From positions 63,025,501-63,089,500 of the forward strand of contig CP142458.1 in assembly GCA_038049695.1 (NCBI GenBank): a stretch of DNA of 64,000 nt, in the 5' to 3' direction. The DNA is from Cinnamomum chago (lineage: Eukaryota; Streptophyta; Magnoliopsida; Laurales; Lauraceae). The notes below the pieces were generated by a model. That model was not told the origin of the DNA, searched no databases, and saw only the letters and a program-made list of their open reading frames with translations. Below, in pieces: positions 22,590 through 34,451 of the stretch. How positions within the stretch are numbered: the stretch's first letter is position 1; each line of letters begins with the position of its first letter. The position numbers and the translations under genes were made by a program.

Positions 22590-23400
22590 GGCCATCCAAC
22601 ACTATAAATAAGGTCCCCTCTCGACCCTAAGCATCAGTCAGTCACAATAAAGGATAGACTGAAGAAAGTCAAAGAAGAAAGCAAGGGATCGAGCTAAAGC
22701 TACAGATTCATGGCATCTAGTTGCCTTCATTCCTTTCTTTAGTTCATCTTTAATGATAGTTAGATTCATTTATCAACATGTTTGTTTTCATCTTGTTCAT
22801 TCTGATCTGATTCATTTATCGTAGGCATAATTTTTTCTAGTTCTTCTTACATCCTTTTCATTTAGTTTAGATATTTCATTTAGTTTATCAAAATCTCTTT
22901 TGTGGGACCTAAGTGATTTTTGGTACAAGATGCGTTCCGCGACATGCATGCCGCTTCCCTTTTAAAGATTGCATTGATGAGAGATAGCTTGGCCCCATTG
23001 CTAGGTAACCTTGGCAACTTGTTCCTCACATCTTTAATCTAAACTAGCCATCAAACCCTTCTATTTTTATTTTTGTGCTTTCATAGTACTGCTCGTGTTT
23101 TTAAATTCATCTCATATTAACTTTTTGCATTTTGTCTTTAAATTGAGCGTATCCTTCTTTTGCCAAAGGACTCAAAGTGGCTATCCAGTGAATGGATTTG
23201 ATCACCTTCAATCGAATATAGGCACCAACCCTTTTCCTTTTATTTTCTTTAATTTTTGGTGGATTTTACGGGGAAAAACCTTTTAGATGTTCCGTGCACG
23301 ACAAAGACCCCAAAAGATCTTTACAAACTGTAAAGGCCCTTGCGTCATTTTTTTCCCTTTAGCTTAGGGTCGACGCTTAAATGCATATTCATTAGGTTTT
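22590..23400. other. Intergenic with TATA-like motif
   Basis: Directly after the LINE tail, ACTATAAATAAGG near 22600 resembles a TATA box, with a purine-rich stretch after it that could be a leader. No protein or element was recognised downstream. It may be part of a retroelement LTR. Unit 2 counterpart: 54223-55030. Confidence 0.3.
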
Positions 23401-23432
23401 ATTCTCGACATTTATTACAATATTATTCTTAG

Positions 23433-23562
23433 TTGAGCATCGATATCGATGTCTACCATAGGTTTGTGGCTCAATTGAGTGTTGATATGGATGCTCATTA
23501 CAATATTATTCTCAGTTGACAGTACATGTTTGTGGTTAAGTTGAGCATCAATATCGATGCTC
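23433..23562. repeat. Three spaced palindromic repeats with ATCGATATCGAT core
   Basis: Three degenerate copies of a GTTGAGCATCRATATCGATG-like block start near 23433, 23474 and 23540. The first contains the perfect 14-bp palindrome CATCGATATCGATG (23438-23451). The third is a 20-bp near-palindrome with 7-bp arms, GAGCATC and GATGCTC (23543-23562). Linkers share a TTTGTGG block. Unit 2 copy: about 55065-55194. Confidence 0.65.
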
Positions 23563-25128
23563 GTGTCTTCTTCTTGCCCTCCTTCCTCCTCTTTATCCAT
23601 CTCCTCACCCCATTTCTCACCCAACTCATCATCCTCAACACCTCCGCCATCCTCAACGCCGTCAAACACCAATCTTCATCTCTTTCATTTCATCCCATAT
23701 CTTTATTCTAGTTAAACTGACACATACATCTTCTTCCTCCAAGACCATAATCCTTCTTCCCCGCCGTCTCTATTGTCATTTCATCTTTCTTCTCACGATC
23801 TAACCCCATCAAGCCTATCTTAAAAAACTGGCCTTAACACAGGCTTAGGTCCCAATAAGCAGTTCCTCTATTAGATTTCTAAACCAAGGATTAAACTAGT
23901 AAGTAACCCTAATTCCAATGAAAAGCAACAAACCCCACAATAAGAAGAAGACACGATGTATACGTGGAAAATCCTACTCGAAAAAAAAACTACGGGCCTT
24001 ACCGTCTAAGCCAACAGACAACCAAGCACTAATTGAAACCGGAAGTTACAAGAAAACTCATAACCTTTTTCCAATTGCAATTCAACCCAAGGACTGCGTA
24101 TTCTTGCCGACGCCTTGTCGTGAACCTTCACCGTGCTTGACATCAACACCTTGAATGCGTCTTCAAGGTGGATCTACTTCGGATGAGTAGACGGAAGAAG
24201 AACCCAAACTTGATCTTTAGCACAGCAACAAATAGCTCTGGATGATGTTGGATCTCTCACAGGCTTCTCTAGGGTTTAGAACGTGAGAGAGGTAAGCATT
24301 TGATTGCAAGATCACTTTATATAGGCCAATGGCCATTCAAATAGAATTAAGATAGTGAGTTTGGCTCAAATTCGGAAACTTTTCTGAAAGTTTGCGCACT
24401 TCTGGAGCTGACTTAGGTTGCTCAAGCTCGCTCGAGCGACCAGATGGCTTCCTCGAGTGAACACTCATTCTGCCCTGGGGGTGGTTTTGCATGTCTTTAG
24501 AGTTTTTTCCAACTGTACTCCTAATCGTCTTCAACTTGTATCTTTATGCTTCGATTTCAATGACAATTGCAGCAGTCCATAACTGAAAAAAAGAAACTTA
24601 CAACTCTATATGGACTAGAGTTTTGTTCAAACCCCAATGAATTAGCTAACTAAAACCTAACAATCCCTCCCATTTGGCAATTCATGAACAAAACTTCCTA
24701 AATACAAAATATTCTAAAGAAACCTAGAAGTAAACCCAATACAAACAAGGAAGATGATTTTAAAAAAAAAACTTTGGACTTCAATCTTCAATCCCTGTAG
24801 AAAAAAAACTTGCACGACAAACTCTAGCAACAACAAGTGCATAAATCACAGAAATAAAATAGTAAAACTATTCTCCCCCTTTCTTGTTTAGGAACTGGCA
24901 AAAGAACACTAAAGCAAAGTACCTAAACATTAGCATTAGTATTAGCTTGAGATAATGAGAGTACTACCATAGGACAGATAGTAGCATAGAAAACTTGAAA
25001 GTCTAAAACTAGAACATAAGTAGTAGTAGAACAACAACACATAGCCTGGCAATTAGCATAAAAGTGAACATAAGTAAACCCAGATCAAAGGTTACGAAGC
25101 TGCTCAAACTTGGAGGATAATCGCTCAC

Positions 25129-26160
25129 TCAAGCGTGAATACTGAAACGTTGTAAGCGGGCGCATCTGATTAAATCCTTCGGCCATTTTGTTCTCAAGAT
25201 TTTCAATCTAAATAGATTGATCAGAAATGACAGCCTCAACATCACTGAGCCTATGAAGTATAGAAGACTCCCCCTGAACATATGAGTCGTCACTATCACT
25301 ACCATCATCAGAAGCACTTGCAGCTTCACGACGCGGAGCGCGAGGTCTCGTGTGAGCTTAGGAGAGCTTTAAGGTAGTGGCACTGATAGTTTTCTTGGGT
25401 CGAATTGACTCTTCGTATGGATATGCCTGACATCCTTTCTCAATTAGGAGTCCACAAATGAGTACACCGAAAGGCAAAGAAAGACGATTGTGACCTTCAT
25501 AAATCTTAATCATGGCATCGAACATGGTCTTTGGAAAATCGACCGAAAGATCCATCCCAATGGCACAGAGAAGATATGCTTGCAGATAGTTCAGGTCAGA
25601 AGTATGAACACAGGGTCTAATGTTTTGACTCACAAAGATATTAAGAAGGCGATAGTCATCCGTAAGCTCATGCTGATATAGCAAATCTCCAACCTACTCA
25701 CTAGGTTCACCAATAAGTTCAGTAGAAACATCATCTGGAAACTTAATCGCATTTTTAGGATCAAGGAAAGGATAGTAAGGGTTTGGGGGACGCTTCACCT
25801 TGATAAGCTTTGCAATTAAACCTGGAGTGATAGTCACAACTATTCCACGCACAAAATATTTGAAGCTGTCAGCCGTAACATCATATATATTGCAATAAAA
25901 TTCACGCACCCAATCCTTAAAAACATCGCTTTCCATTCCATTCAAGACTTGGAGATGACAAGCCATGACCAATGATGGGCATTTGATCTGATCAATCCCC
26001 TAACAGTAACAGTCCTTTCCAGCACAACTGAACGGGTTTTGAACTTGGCAAACAGTTCAGCACATTGGGCATTTGGGAAACATTCCTCATTATAGGAAGA
26101 TCAAGTGGCTGAGTGCTTACCTCGAGACTTCTTGGGAGCCTCAGAGAACTGCGGAGCCAT
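25129..26160 (-). pseudogene. Gag-like/plant transposon protein remnant in LTR element
   Basis: Minus-strand frames inside the non-autonomous element. A start at about 26160 reads MAPQFSEAPKKSRG, then segments around VREFYCNIYD, YFVRGIVVTITPGLIAKLI and YLQAYLLCAIGMDL. The layout (a charged N-terminus, a REFY block, a VRG block, then helical segments) recalls the putative plant transposon protein domain found in many plant LTR elements. It belongs to the retroelement, is broken, and is not a host gene. The assignment rests on general resemblance. Confidence 0.5.
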
Positions 26161-27364
26161 AGAGACAAAAAGAACCAACAAAATTATTCAAACTTCGTTA
26201 AGACATTCCATCAAACACTTGGTGAGCAGAAAAAGTCATAGCATTGAAGGTTGAACCAATGCTCCGGAATAGTCTTGAAAGATGAGTACAAGAGTCTCAA
26301 GATACTTACCCATGATTGTAACAGCTACACACCAAATATAGAACAATTCTCCACATTATTAGTCACCCAATATAGAACAAAACAACCAATTCTCCACAAT
26401 ATCTCAATAATCACAACCTTCAAAAGCGTTGCCACAAAATCCTAATACCAAACCATCTCGAAGAAAATCCAAATCCAAATCCAATTCCACAAAAAATTAA
26501 TTGAGAAAAAGTTGAATGCAAGAAATCCATAAATAAATTTAGGAGAAGAATGTGCACAAACCTTTTTCTGGACTATGTTTTCTAAGCCGCCACAGGAGGA
26601 AATTCTGCAGAACTCCGATGCAGTGACGCCATTAAAAATGGCACTGATCGCATTGTTGTTGTAGTTTGAGGCCTATTTTTCCTCCTTTGTCCATTGAGCT
26701 TTCAGTTTGAGAAACGTTCGATCGTCTGCAACAACTGTCGGTCTGGTATAGCCATCTTCAACGCAATCCTAGACTTTCATCATCGATGGATCTGAGGAAG
26801 GCAGTCATTCTGACCTTCCAATATGTATTGTTGGATCCATCGAGCAAAGAAGGGTTTGTGGTAGAGGTACCCTCTTTCTTGAATTTCATATCAAGGTTCT
26901 GATCCACCAATTCTTTATATAGATGATCGATTCACACAGAAGAGTAGTGTGACCTGCTCTGATACCACTTGAAGGTTTGAGACCCTTGTAGGGTTAATTA
27001 GGTTCCTGATCAGATCTATGATATGTAGTTCAAGAAGAACGAAACAACCACACAAGAAACCAATAGTCACACCAAAAGAGACACATGATATACGTGAAAA
27101 TCCCGATCACAGGAAAAAAAACATGGATCCTTGAACCGAGTCCAGGGAAACAATCAAGCACTACGAACTAGAATATTAAAAACGAGCAATTGCAATCCTT
27201 CCCCAGCTGGATCTCCACCTCAGGACTGTAAAACCTCTTGCCTACCACTCGCCGTTCACCTTCAGCCATGCTTGAATCACCGTCTGCGGTTACGAAGTCA
27301 CTTCGAGACGCAAACGAGAAGGAGGAATGAAGAACAAATCTCTCAAGGATGAAACTTCAGCACA

Positions 27365-30131
27365 TCAATTGTCACGCCCAAAAAAAGAAACAGGGTCATG
27401 CGTGAAATTGGGGCAATTAAAAATTTTCTAACGTTAAAAAAATGCAACCCGGCCCCAATCAATCATATCTCATTCGGATCAAAGACCGCTGTGAGTTGTA
27501 GACATTTTCTCAAATATATATATAACAATTAGCGGAAACTTCATAAATGCAAGTGGTATATTAAAGATGTATAATTTAAAAGCAAATACTGAATATCATA
27601 TTTAGAAATCAAGTTTGAGACTATTAACAAAATATTAGTTAAAAAAATAAGTATGCCATACTAAAACTAGGCCTAATAAAAAAGATAATAAAACCAAAAG
27701 ATGAAACTAATCAGATATAGCATGAAGGCTCTCGTGTATGGGGTCGATACGACTATACAATGTCGTTCGTACTGTACTCAAGGAAGTCATTAGGCTGATC
27801 TGCCTCAACCTCTTCTGTCGCCTCCTCTTCCTCGGGGTAGAAAGACTCGGTACCTATGCGTCAAGAGTATAGCATCATCAAACACAACGGTTGGTAAGCA
27901 GATAGATATATAAATGGCCAAAGATATGCAGTACTAAAGGGAGTAAATGATAAACAAGATCATATGCAATGCATAGCAGTCTAATCGTAAGAAACGCATA
28001 ACATTTGAATCATAAACAAACTATCAAAGTAGGCGGTCCACATATGTTAATTACCACGGGATAGTATCACTGCCCTCCCTTACTCATATTGAGTTGTGGT
28101 GGAGATATCAATAAATTGGGATCAAAACCCGGTATTCAATAACAATAACAATCATCTCTTGGGTTATGTGGCTTGGTCTCCGTGGGCTCTGGCCCAATCT
28201 TACATCGAGGCTATAAATTCAAGTCCTCACATAGGTGGTGCCCCAGCTGTGTTGAACGTTAACAACTGAGTGGTGCCTGACAAAAAGAATCCTAAATGAA
28301 CATCGGTGAGGGGCTAGGCTTTCTTGTGCGAACAAGATTCAACAACATTAGAGAAACTACTTTATTCCAAATCAAATCAAACTTTAAACAAGCTTCAATA
28401 GTAGTTCTCTTCAAGTCTTACAATCAAAGCCGCTAGCCTCAACACTTTAAACAGACCTCAGAATGGACGGAACACCAAAAGGGATCCTAAGTCCATCATC
28501 TAAGTTCTCAATGTGATCCCCAAACAAAGTAAAGTAAACAAAACTAATGAACATGTTCGTTACATGTAGACAAGTACTAGACGGTACAATCCAGAATCAA
28601 AAGCGATAGATAATCCAATCTTAAGTACAATGTTAATCCTGAAGCATCTTACAACCTACTCAATCAACGAAAAGGGTTAGGGTTCACGATAACCGGTCGA
28701 GCAATCTTCGTGCATAGATTTAAAGAAGGATATTCCGTTGTCCCGTACCGTTTAACATTGAATTCAGTTAAGTCCGGATACAACCGAATTAACCGTGAAG
28801 AATGTCGGCTCAAACATCCTCATAATAAGTCAAATGAGTCCATAAAAGGGGTAACCAAGTTCCACCTAAGTCCATCCAAAAATAGGGTGAAAATCCATTC
28901 CAAGAAGAAATTCATAGTTGTCTCGGTCGACGTGGCCCTTGGTCGGACGACCCCATACACAGGGAGCCCGATCGACCTGAGGAGGTTAGGTTTACCTCTC
29001 CCATGCATTCCTGACCGACCGAGACCTTGGCCGGTCAACTGGCAGTTGTAAATGAAAAAGGGTCATAGTGTTTTGGTCAGGTTCCAGAGAACCTAACCCT
29101 GTGTGGCCAGTCGACCGAGATATTTGGCCGGTCGACCGCATGCATTGCGGAAATAGAGTCCAGGTTCTGTTTTTGCAGTGAAATGGGTCATTCCCTTATC
29201 TCCTTCCTTAAACCTGATTAGCAGTTCAATCAATTGTAAAAACAATCTAACCTCATCCCACAAATCTACCTTATCAAGTCATTAACATCCAAATCCATTT
29301 CATTAGGCTAACAAACCTAATTATCGTGTTTTTAAATCCCTAAATCACCAAATGAGCAACTAACATCTAAATCATGATTTCTCCCATACAAATCTAGGAA
29401 GACAAACATATCAAGCATAAATATAAATATTTACGAGCCTTAGATGAAGAGCTTCACCAAAACCAAGAAGAAATTTGGGGAAAAACCCTTTTTTGAGCTC
29501 AAAGAGGAGAAAACAACTCTCAAACTCAAATCACTCCTACAAATGCATGCCAAAGGTTGAGGTGAGTCTTACTAATCCATTCCTAACTAACAAAGAAGAA
29601 GTAAAGATAGTCTACAAGCATTAGGAGCTTACATTTGAATGGGTTGTGAACGAAAAGCTTAGAAAATTGAATGGGTTGGGTCTTGGAAGCTTGATGAAGA
29701 AGATCGGAGGCTTGGTCGTCGACACCGGAGCTCCGATGGCCATCGACAGTGAGAAGGCAGTGAAGGGGGCTACGCCTTTGGAGAAGGCACAATGAAAGAA
29801 GAAAGGGATGAATGAAATAAGATAAGAAGGATGGCTATAGTTATTAGGTTAGGATAAATGAGTATTTTAAGTTTAGTCCTTGGATCCACAAATGATGATT
29901 TTCGGGCCTCTTTGACGCGTTAGAATCGAAACGCGACTGAAGACTAATGTTCGTGAAATGTCGAGACATACCCAATGCGTCGAAACTCACAAAAACTCAT
30001 AATCTCATAAAAACCCTTGAAAACTTTCCAAATTGCAAATCACCCCCCTATTCTACCCAAACGCACTTACTAACTAATCATGTAATTAATTATAATTAAT
30101 TGAAGATTAAAGGACGAGATGTTACATCAAT
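27365..30131 (-). mobile_element. Solo LTR (Ty3-like) with TCAAT target duplications, unit 1
   Basis: A 2757-bp LTR (27370-30126) starts TGTCACGCCC and ends GATGTTACA on the plus strand; in minus orientation this is the usual TGTAAC to GGGCGTGACA form. It is flanked by identical 5-bp repeats TCAAT at 27365-27369 and 30127-30131. No internal coding region or second LTR is present, so it is a solo LTR left by recombination. It sits within the right LTR of the non-autonomous element. It shares blocks with the Ty3 LTR at 5296-8101, so the two are related subfamilies. Confidence 0.85.
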
Positions 30132-30821
30132 GAAGGAAGAACTTTAGAGAAGAATCATGAACTCTCTCTCAGATCTGCATTTGGCTTTTTTTGTATCTGA
30201 GAGCATAGGGCAATGGTAGAGAGTCCATATATATACCTCCTTTTATTTTAGGGTTATTGCCCATAATAGTACACCATCTGTTCTAATAGGACTAAAGGTC
30301 TATTCAAACGCCTATGACTTCAGTTGGAACTTCTTGCGCATCATCCATTCAAAACGCCCATGACTTTTGTTCAAACGCAGGAACTCTTGGATTTTTTGCT
30401 ACGAGGGTTGAAGGAATCAGTTCAAATGAGGATGACGTCCGTTCGAACATGAGGCCTCTTTGGTTTCTTGGCTTGAGAGAGAGAGCACAGATCCGTTCGA
30501 AACGAAGATGAAATTCGTTCGAACGTGAGGGCTTGCTATTTTGAGGCTTGAACAAGATCTCCAGGTCCGTTTGGACGAGTATGAGGGCCTTCGAACGTTG
30601 AGCCTCCCAGGTATTTTTGCTTGATGCTTGAATAAAATCCATTTGAACTTGTGTTCGAACATGCGCTCTTGAGCTTTCTTGGAATTTCGAAAGCTCTTGC
30701 AAACTAATTTTCTTCTTGAAGAATGATTTTGTTGTCCATTCCAGAAAAGAAGAAAATGCATATTGCAATCCCAAGTTTTGTCCAATCCCATGAATATGCC
30801 AGCACACTAAAAAACCTTACA

Positions 30822-31633
30822 TCCTAGATTTTCCATTGATGAGTACATAGTGCCCAAGATGAGATTGATGCCTTGAGTGCGTCGACATTAAAATCCCATC
30901 TAATTGCGTCAAAAACTTTCTGGATATCAACATTGATACGCATACTAGGAGGGCCTTTTATACTGAGTTTCCATGTTACAAGATTTGGACCAAGACTTTG
31001 AGTCATATTGGATAATCAATGGCGAAATAAGTAAGATAATTATCTAATAAACATATGAAAATGCTGGCCCTTTGACCACGGTCATTCAATTATCTATTTT
31101 TAACTTTGCAGACAAACGTCCAAGTTCCAAAGTATTCATGGAACAAGTTTCTCATAAAAAGATGCCCTATAATCTAACCACATCTATGTTTGTTAATATT
31201 CTGTTCTACACATTCCAAATAGGCCTTCATTCATATGACTGAGTGAAGGGATGAATCAATCCTTAGCTCTATCGGTTAAGGATTTGGCTAGGGGGTGCAT
31301 TTGGGTGTGTGAGTAAAGAATGCACTTGTTGCTTGCTAACTAGAATAATGGTTTGAGTATTACATGATGATTTTCGATGTATTCTGGGGTTGCAAAGTGT
31401 GTAATGTAGTAAGTTAGTAAACGTAGGAGCCCGGATTTCCTCTTAAGAGAAGCAATGATAGTCATCAATAATTTATTAACAAGTTTGCCGCATTTCTTTA
31501 TCATTAACAATGATAGAAGAAAAGAAAATCCATTAATTCTTTTTAAAATGTATCAACTTAATTTAAATAAAAAGGAATTAAAAACCTATGTATGAAAAAA
31601 TAGCAAGCATTATATATAAAAAATTGTACATCA
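30822..31633. other. Intergenic to end of unit 1
   Basis: AT-rich DNA with no recognised gene or element. A tRNA-box-A-like stretch occurs near 31260 (TAGCTCTATCGGTTAAGG), but no box B follows. It continues without a break into unit 2. Counterpart: 62463-63274. Confidence 0.4.
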
Positions 31634-32285
31634 GGGACTCCATTCCATTTAGGACATGTTCCTATGCGCGACAAGCGCGTGCAGAGAGAGAGAGAGAAAG
31701 TGGTTGAGATTAGAGCTACCTCTTTTTGTTGAAGACTAGTGGTTTAGAGTGGTTCTCTTAATGCTATATCTTACGTGTTACCTTCTGCTGTGATTTTTTT
31801 AGAAATTCTAATTCTGCTTGAATGAGATTAAAGAATTTTAATCTTCAATTAATTAGCTATTTTTTCATCATGTTGGGCGAACGGCCAATGTTTTTACATG
31901 ATTTTTAGATAAGCAAGGAGTGGATAGGTCTTCTAATTAATTTCATTGCTTTCACTATGTAATCTGTTTTATTGGTATAATGCTTTTATACCATATAATG
32001 CCCCTTTTTATGTGGGGGTGCTTCTTTGCAATCCTTTTTCTTCCATTAATATATTTCATCATTACCAATAGAAAAAAAAAGATGTTATTCTCACTGAGCA
32101 TATATATGTAAATAATTAGAGATTACAAAACTGAATGGCCTACTCAGTTGGCCAAATTCACAAGAAAAGAGGACTGATATAAACATTTGTTGCGATTCCT
32201 CTCATGTGGAAACTGGGTTTTATGAATATAACTACACTTTACAACCATAACAAATCACTTGATAATTGTAACCTATTAATAAGAC

Positions 32286-34451
32286 TTAAGGACAGGGTGG
32301 AGGAACTTGGGTCCCGGTGTAGAGAGCTTTGATATTGTCACACTTCGATGTGAGTGGCGCTGAACCTTTGCTTGGTGTTATATTAATGTCCTGGAGCTTG
32401 ACGTTCTTGCATGGCAAGCCCTTGCTACAAAGGAGTGTTACACCGACTTCAGATGCAGATGTCCCTTGGATGTTTTTGAAGGTGACATCGCTGATCTGCA
32501 CTTTAGAAGGTACCTGCATGTTGCAATTGAAGGAAAGGACATAAATTAAGTTGAAAATTGAAAATGTCACTGACCCACGATAGGTCTACAACATATGAAT
32601 GAGTTCTATATATATCGAAATTCCATGGGAGTGGCTCATCTTACTAACTTAGAGAACAAGGAGAAGAAGAAGGAGAAAAAAATGTTTACTCTCTTCATAC
32701 ATCATTTGCACAGGCGCCACCAGGACAGTATTCCTGATCGATGATGATTGGATTGTTGACATTTTTGAAGGTGATGTTCTCGAAGGTTACGTTGGACACA
32801 GAGCTGGCCGAGGGAGAGTTGCCCCATGACTTGATCCTAATACCATTCAAGGTGTCCGAGATGGTGCTGTCACTAATGATGAGTCCAGTCACATCCTTCT
32901 CACCTGGGTACTTTCCTAAGCTCCCCACACTGTTTTTTTTTTTTATAACAAACCAATCATAAGACCAAACAACAACAACAATTACAACAAGCACGCAATC
33001 AGTCAGCAATGCCTAGGCAACAAAGCAAAGGTACGTGTCATATCCTTTTGCTTGATTATTGAGTATAAAAGTACAATATCCCATTTTAATTTATAATTAT
33101 AAGCTATAGCATAGAAGAGATGGAGAAGAAAAACGCACCTTATTCCATGGCCTGGTCCACAAGTTACTTTACTGATGTGTACATTAGTGAGGCCCTGTCC
33201 GAGTGAGATGCAGTCGTCGCCGGTTCCAATTGTAGCACCCTCGATGGTCACATCGGAGCAACGTTCCACATGCATTCCATCAGTGTTGGGACTGTCTCCG
33301 GGGTTGGTGACTTTGAAATTTACAGCTTTGAAGTTCGTGCATTCGACGACACCAAAGTTGAAGTTCTTGCTATTGAGCGATGTTATGCCATCGATGACAG
33401 TGTTGGTCATAGATATGAACTTCAAGTTCTGTGGAGTAGACACAATAATATTATTGACACTTGATGCAAGATTAAGATTTTGTAGGCACCCACCTCCTCC
33501 AATTTATTTCTAATTGAGAATTGGATGTATTTATTATTACTACTTACAGTTGGAAGAAGCTTGCACTTTTCATTCTTTTGGCAATCGTTTAAGTGCCAAA
33601 TAGAAGCTCCTTGCCCATCAAAAACTCCAGTTCCAGTGATGGTCAACCCATCTATCGATCCAAAATATACCCAATCTCCACTTGGAAACTTGTTCAGGTC
33701 GGTCTCCGCCAGCAAATGACCCTGTAAATTACAAATAAAGATTGCCAAGATTAATCTTTATGTAAAGTAAGTCTAGTAATAAATAGTGTGACACTTAAAC
33801 CATGGATGATATTCTCACTGGAAATCACTAAAAATAAAAAAATACAGAGTTTCAACAGATGTACTCTCACATCCAATTTCATGGTGATTGATGGTACGCC
33901 TTTGCAAGGGCCTGTGAATTTAAGAGGGCCCATCCAATAATCGCCTTTTGGTACTATAATTGTAGCTGGTCCGCTGGACCCACATGCCGCTGTCCATGCA
34001 TCTTGAAAGGCCTGCTCACCAACAAAATTAAGTGTCAGACATATAAAATGAAATGAGATTTTTTTGTGGGGGGAGAGGCCCCAGCCTTCTGGTAAGGAAA
34101 GTAGACCTCGGGTGAGGCGAGGGAGATCTTGGGTGAGGGAAGGTGACACTTAGATAAGAACCGACACCTCTCACAACTGGGGTAAAAGGTCGTTCTTGAG
34201 ATAATATTAACTAGTACAATACAAGTCTAGTACAAAATCTTGTGTATTTTTGTCCCTTTGCGATTGAAGAATTGTCCACTGAAATAAAATAAATAAATAA
34301 ATATTCTTTATTGTAATCAAACTAAACCAACCTTGGCATCATCTGTCTTCCCATCAGCTTTTGCCCCATGATCCATAATGTTGAATTCCCCACACAGGGC
34401 AACTCCAATGAAACAACAGATAAAGGATAGGAAGAAGCAATGCTTCATCAT
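32286..34451 (-). CDS. Exopolygalacturonase-like GH28 gene, copy A2
   Basis: Exons 34451-34332, 34011-33871, 33721-33548, 33428-33139, 32929-32701 and 32513-32286 give a 393-residue protein. It differs from copy A1 by only two residues: Ala to Ser in the PSKGAAPL segment of exon 6 and Ser to Gly in the YCPSGAC segment of exon 5. The signal peptide and all four GH28 motifs (NTD, GDDC, GHG, RIK) are intact. Every intron is GT-AG, including intron 4, whose donor is AAG|GTGCGT. Five further coding differences from A1 are silent. This is the copy most likely to be fully functional. The leader contains a run of 22 A directly before the start codon, absent in A1. Secreted pectin hydrolysis is inferred from the family. 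Confidence 0.92.
34054..34202 (-). mobile_element. SINE-like retroposon in intron 1 of PG-A2
   Basis: Same insert as in PG-A1: 34060-34196 with the TGAGAT direct repeat at 34054-34059 and 34197-34202. Its presence in both units shows it predates the tandem duplication. Confidence 0.6.

Larger units (their letters stand above)
23829..30821 (-). mobile_element. Non-autonomous LTR retroelement, unit 1
   Basis: Minus-orientation element. Its 5' LTR is 30821-26970 (about 1090 bp once the nested solo LTR is removed). A primer-binding site matching initiator-Met tRNA, TGGTATCAGAGC on the minus strand, lies at 26967-26956. The internal region is 26969-24663, and a purine-rich tract CAAATGGGAGGGAT abuts a 3' LTR starting TGTTAGGTTTTAG at 24662 and running to about 23829. 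Both LTRs hold a TATA region. The internal frames at about 26160-25129 resemble the plant transposon protein domain found in LARD-like elements; no pol was seen. The two LTRs are only loosely similar, so the element is old or a composite of two relatives. It has several breaks. Confidence 0.65.
1..31633. repeat. Tandem segmental duplication, unit 1
   Basis: The first of at least three head-to-tail copies of a block of about 31.6 kb. The opening bases recur at 31634 and 63275, and every gene and transposon remnant recurs in the same order and orientation. The unit carries PG-A, PG-B and a dense set of nested transposable elements. Position 1 is only the window edge, so the biological breakpoint may lie anywhere in the unit. 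Differences from unit 2 are scattered substitutions, homopolymer and microsatellite length changes and small indels. That pattern looks like real divergence and not one sequence assembled twice. Confidence 0.97.

Noticed and set aside
28710-29051. Plus-strand frame of 113 codons in the solo LTR
   Set aside because: Inside an LTR, with no motif and no initiation context; likely chance.
30349-30807. Minus-strand frame of 152 codons, conserved in both units
   Set aside because: It lies wholly inside an LTR with palindromic TTCGAA clusters, has low-complexity composition and no recognisable domain; conservation follows from recent duplication.
31240-31320. Possible tRNA or SINE head (box-A-like stretch)
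   Set aside because: No box B or cloverleaf could be found downstream.
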